A stretch of 64,000 nt of DNA, taken from [Flexibacter] sp. ATCC 35208 (GTDB taxonomy: Bacteria > Bacteroidota > Bacteroidia > Chitinophagales > Chitinophagaceae). This document shows, in pieces, positions 63,301-64,000 of the stretch. The stretch's first letter is position 1. Every line of letters begins with the position of its first letter. The stretch covers positions 16,316-80,315 of the forward strand of contig NZ_MTKN01000009.1 of assembly GCF_001975825.1 (NCBI RefSeq), written 5' to 3'. The notes beneath the pieces are model-generated. The model did not search any database. It had not been told where the DNA came from and saw only the letters and a program-made list of their open reading frames with translations. The position numbers and the translations under genes were made by a program.

Positions 63301-64000
63301 TTGCAGGATAAGATCTGGCGGATTGTGAATGAGTTCAGGTATGATATGAGTATCAACCAGGCTCCTGATACATGGAAGTTTAATTATACGATTGGCTATC
63401 ACCCTTCTCAAAAATATACTTTCATTAGCGAGCAGGCATATGATACACAGCCAGCTGCGTTGGAGGCTGCCAGGAAGTTTACAGCTGCGCTGTCTCAATA
63501 TAAGCTTAATGGGGGTGCTTTAACAGCAAATAAGATCAGTAGTAGGTTAGCTGAGGTACGTGCAGGTGCGGCGGCTGATCGGTCAGCAGCCGTGAGTGCA
63601 CGTACGGTTGGGTCAGCAGAGGTGGCCAGTGATGCACCAAATGAGATGGCGGGTGATGCGCCGGCTGAGGTATCAGGTGAGGTGCGGGTCGATAGTAGTA
63701 TCAATTCATTGTTGAATATCCGTAAGCATATTGACAGTTTACGCAGTGCTACAGATACGAAGGCCTATGATGAGTATGTGCAGGTAGATGAGATCAGTCA
63801 GTGTGGGCAATATGTGTACAGACTGGTGGATAAGGATCATCCTGTAGCTGTGTATAATGGGATTATCGATGCACGTAAACAGGTGATTCCGGATTACCTC
63901 GAAATTTACCCTGGAGGGGATATCGTAGTACAGGATGGAAAATTATTCTATTACCAGATAAAGTCTGTGAATCGCAATGCGCCTGACAAAGAGTTAGTAT
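60367..64000 (+). CDS. eCIS large baseplate protein 2 (Pvc12-like), partial
   Basis: The frame opens at ATG 60367 and stays open to the window edge (1211 codons, no stop seen). The opening DYLDFTRLRSEGIGYLAQLS then KIWTDHNVHDPGITILETLC and YALLDLGYRTNLP is diagnostic for large eCIS baseplate proteins, in which a W-T-D-H-N-x-H-D-P-G-I-T motif precedes the J-type fold. An Ala/Glu/Val-rich low-complexity linker lies at about residues 1055-1110 (RAGAAADRSAAVSARTV). It should form the outer wedge with the preceding protein. It starts 10 bases after the previous stop. Confidence 0.88.
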   Translation, partial: MADVLNDTTVISKQNAGFPDYLDFTRLRSEGIGYLAQLSGKIWTDHNVHDPGITILETLCYALLDLGYRTNLPAVDLFTPAPGSGAKDSNFFTPAQILGCNPLTILDYRKMLVDIDGVRNAWLEVVDDLNVQQFCGNYNDERNARVSLNGLYNVYIELEENVVEENVLAEVKKSLLAHRNFCEDFLKIYILCRQPLGVTADIELGNGADPEKTYLDLMQRLQHFFSPAPQFYTLPQLLDKGVSMDEAFAGRPYNVTSSHGFVDTTEFEQIILRKEIHTSDVYNVLLSTTGISRLQSLRIKFCDRDADERWKIFLPENHIPLLNPACCAFRFTRNGIPVAFDFSKYNDLLLVNFRYTGKITYQKEQLDAAIPTGVYRKDLADYYSIQNDFPRVYGIAKGGLSASAPAMRKAQALQLKGYLLFFDQLLANYLTQLQHIRTLFSMSAPEEQHTYFINGLDSVPELDKLQRFSDGSLGNTGDTLCYPIDRSVIDTADLQTIDIGQLTPATFETTADNAIAIAQLEDDLRNNNATIHVITQKDGCCFYYITSSATDFVLISKRYYPNATSANNAATALLYMGTFDSNYNAFLYAANTRYSFEISFNLSNYSAYLQQIAEDENQYAARRQGFLDHLLSRFAEQFTDYALLSYGQEQDQVQAKENFLGNYSELSADRGTGYDYSQVIDISGFEQRFLALAGITDHARHTLCNFEVVQYAEQYLFTLPVGKNDYFRSTLKYDTRAEAQEAAKSLLTQLGDQQNYSTEYLAHEQAYVIRANNAIFSVKQPSAETANTVINGLQRLYTTDIASDDVYIYTYRYNAILKDSAGNKVRMFIAPSPEEHQAHTVAVQEISKINDNTVWEDTEAASVPIGILAFDEKQATTFIDTEAFKIGDNDIIDKPDKMSYTLVEKKGNRFKFTPLAEFDNKEQVTVHAFRLLVLMLDTANYSIAQETDGDKYLLSVKDGETPMAVCAMETNSAAAAQALQDKIWRIVNEFRYDMSINQAPDTWKFNYTIGYHPSQKYTFISEQAYDTQPAALEAARKFTAALSQYKLNGGALTANKISSRLAEVRAGAAADRSAAVSARTVGSAEVASDAPNEMAGDAPAEVSGEVRVDSSINSLLNIRKHIDSLRSATDTKAYDEYVQVDEISQCGQYVYRLVDKDHPVAVYNGIIDARKQVIPDYLEIYPGGDIVVQDGKLFYYQIKSVNRNAPDKELV

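Noticed and set aside
46239..64000. Type VI secretion system
   Set aside because: No TssJ, TssL or TssM membrane complex genes are visible. DUF4255, DUF5908 and the LysM/J-type baseplate set match eCIS.

Overview
The window looks like a chromosome segment of a Chitinophaga-like Bacteroidota soil bacterium. The evidence is type IX secretion (T9SS) C-terminal sorting and gliding-type CHU_C domains, a PorP/SprF-like partner, ECF sigma plus membrane-anchored beta-barrel pairs, DUF2147, DUF5777 and HTTM families, GH8, GH2 and GH16-like carbohydrate enzymes, and promoters of the TTG-N20-TAnnTTTG type. No rRNA, tRNA, IS element or CRISPR array was recognised. The genus is an inference.

Layout. 1-3.9 kb holds an edge fragment, a collapsed serine-hydrolase remnant, a nucleotide pyrophosphatase/phosphodiesterase and a secreted GH8 glycanase. 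3.9-17.9 kb holds a compact contractile phage-tail module, mostly on the minus strand. Its order is small membrane protein, unknown, DUF2586-type sheath, tube, tail-assembly chaperone with a -1 frameshift extension, tape measure, hub, spike, baseplate proteins and three fibre genes. The last fibre gene carries a GH16-like domain. A tail-terminator-like gene is divergent, and a small HTH-like gene lies beyond tandem hairpins. There is no capsid, portal, terminase, integrase or replication gene, so this is best read as a tailocin (R-type-bacteriocin-like particle) or a stripped prophage. 18.1-21.8 kb is a T9SS PorP/CHU_C pair. 21.9-28.4 kb is a Crp-like regulator with an RND efflux operon. 28.5-34.4 kb has an HTTM membrane protein and a probable operon of ECF sigma, membrane-anchored barrel, OB-fold protein, cytochrome c, YceI and DUF5777. 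34.5-38.2 kb holds small envelope proteins, an AraC regulator, an outer-membrane barrel, 100-bp tandem repeats and a second YceI. 38.4-45.7 kb holds an HExxH lipoprotein and GH2 beta-galactosidase pair, then a LytS-type kinase/receiver/small membrane protein/multicopper oxidase cluster that suggests copper handling.

46.2-64 kb, plus strand, is a second and unrelated contractile machine. It is an extracellular contractile injection system (eCIS, Afp/PVC/AlgoCIS-like) with a DUF4255 terminator/cap protein, an unknown 425-aa protein, a sheath, two cysteine-rich helical proteins of unknown function, two gp19-type tubes, DUF5908, a LysM baseplate protein, a VgrG-like spike, PAAR, gp25 and two giant baseplate proteins. 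The second of these runs off the window end. The expected AAA+ ATPase, tape measure, fibre and toxins are probably beyond 64 kb.

The most interesting points are two distinct contractile nanomachines about 29 kb apart, a Met-less -1-frame extension between chaperone and tape measure, a tailocin fibre with a GH16-like domain carrying an unusual E-x-S-x-E motif, and two cysteine-rich proteins embedded between eCIS sheath and tube. Function assignments come from reading motifs and gene order. No database search was run.
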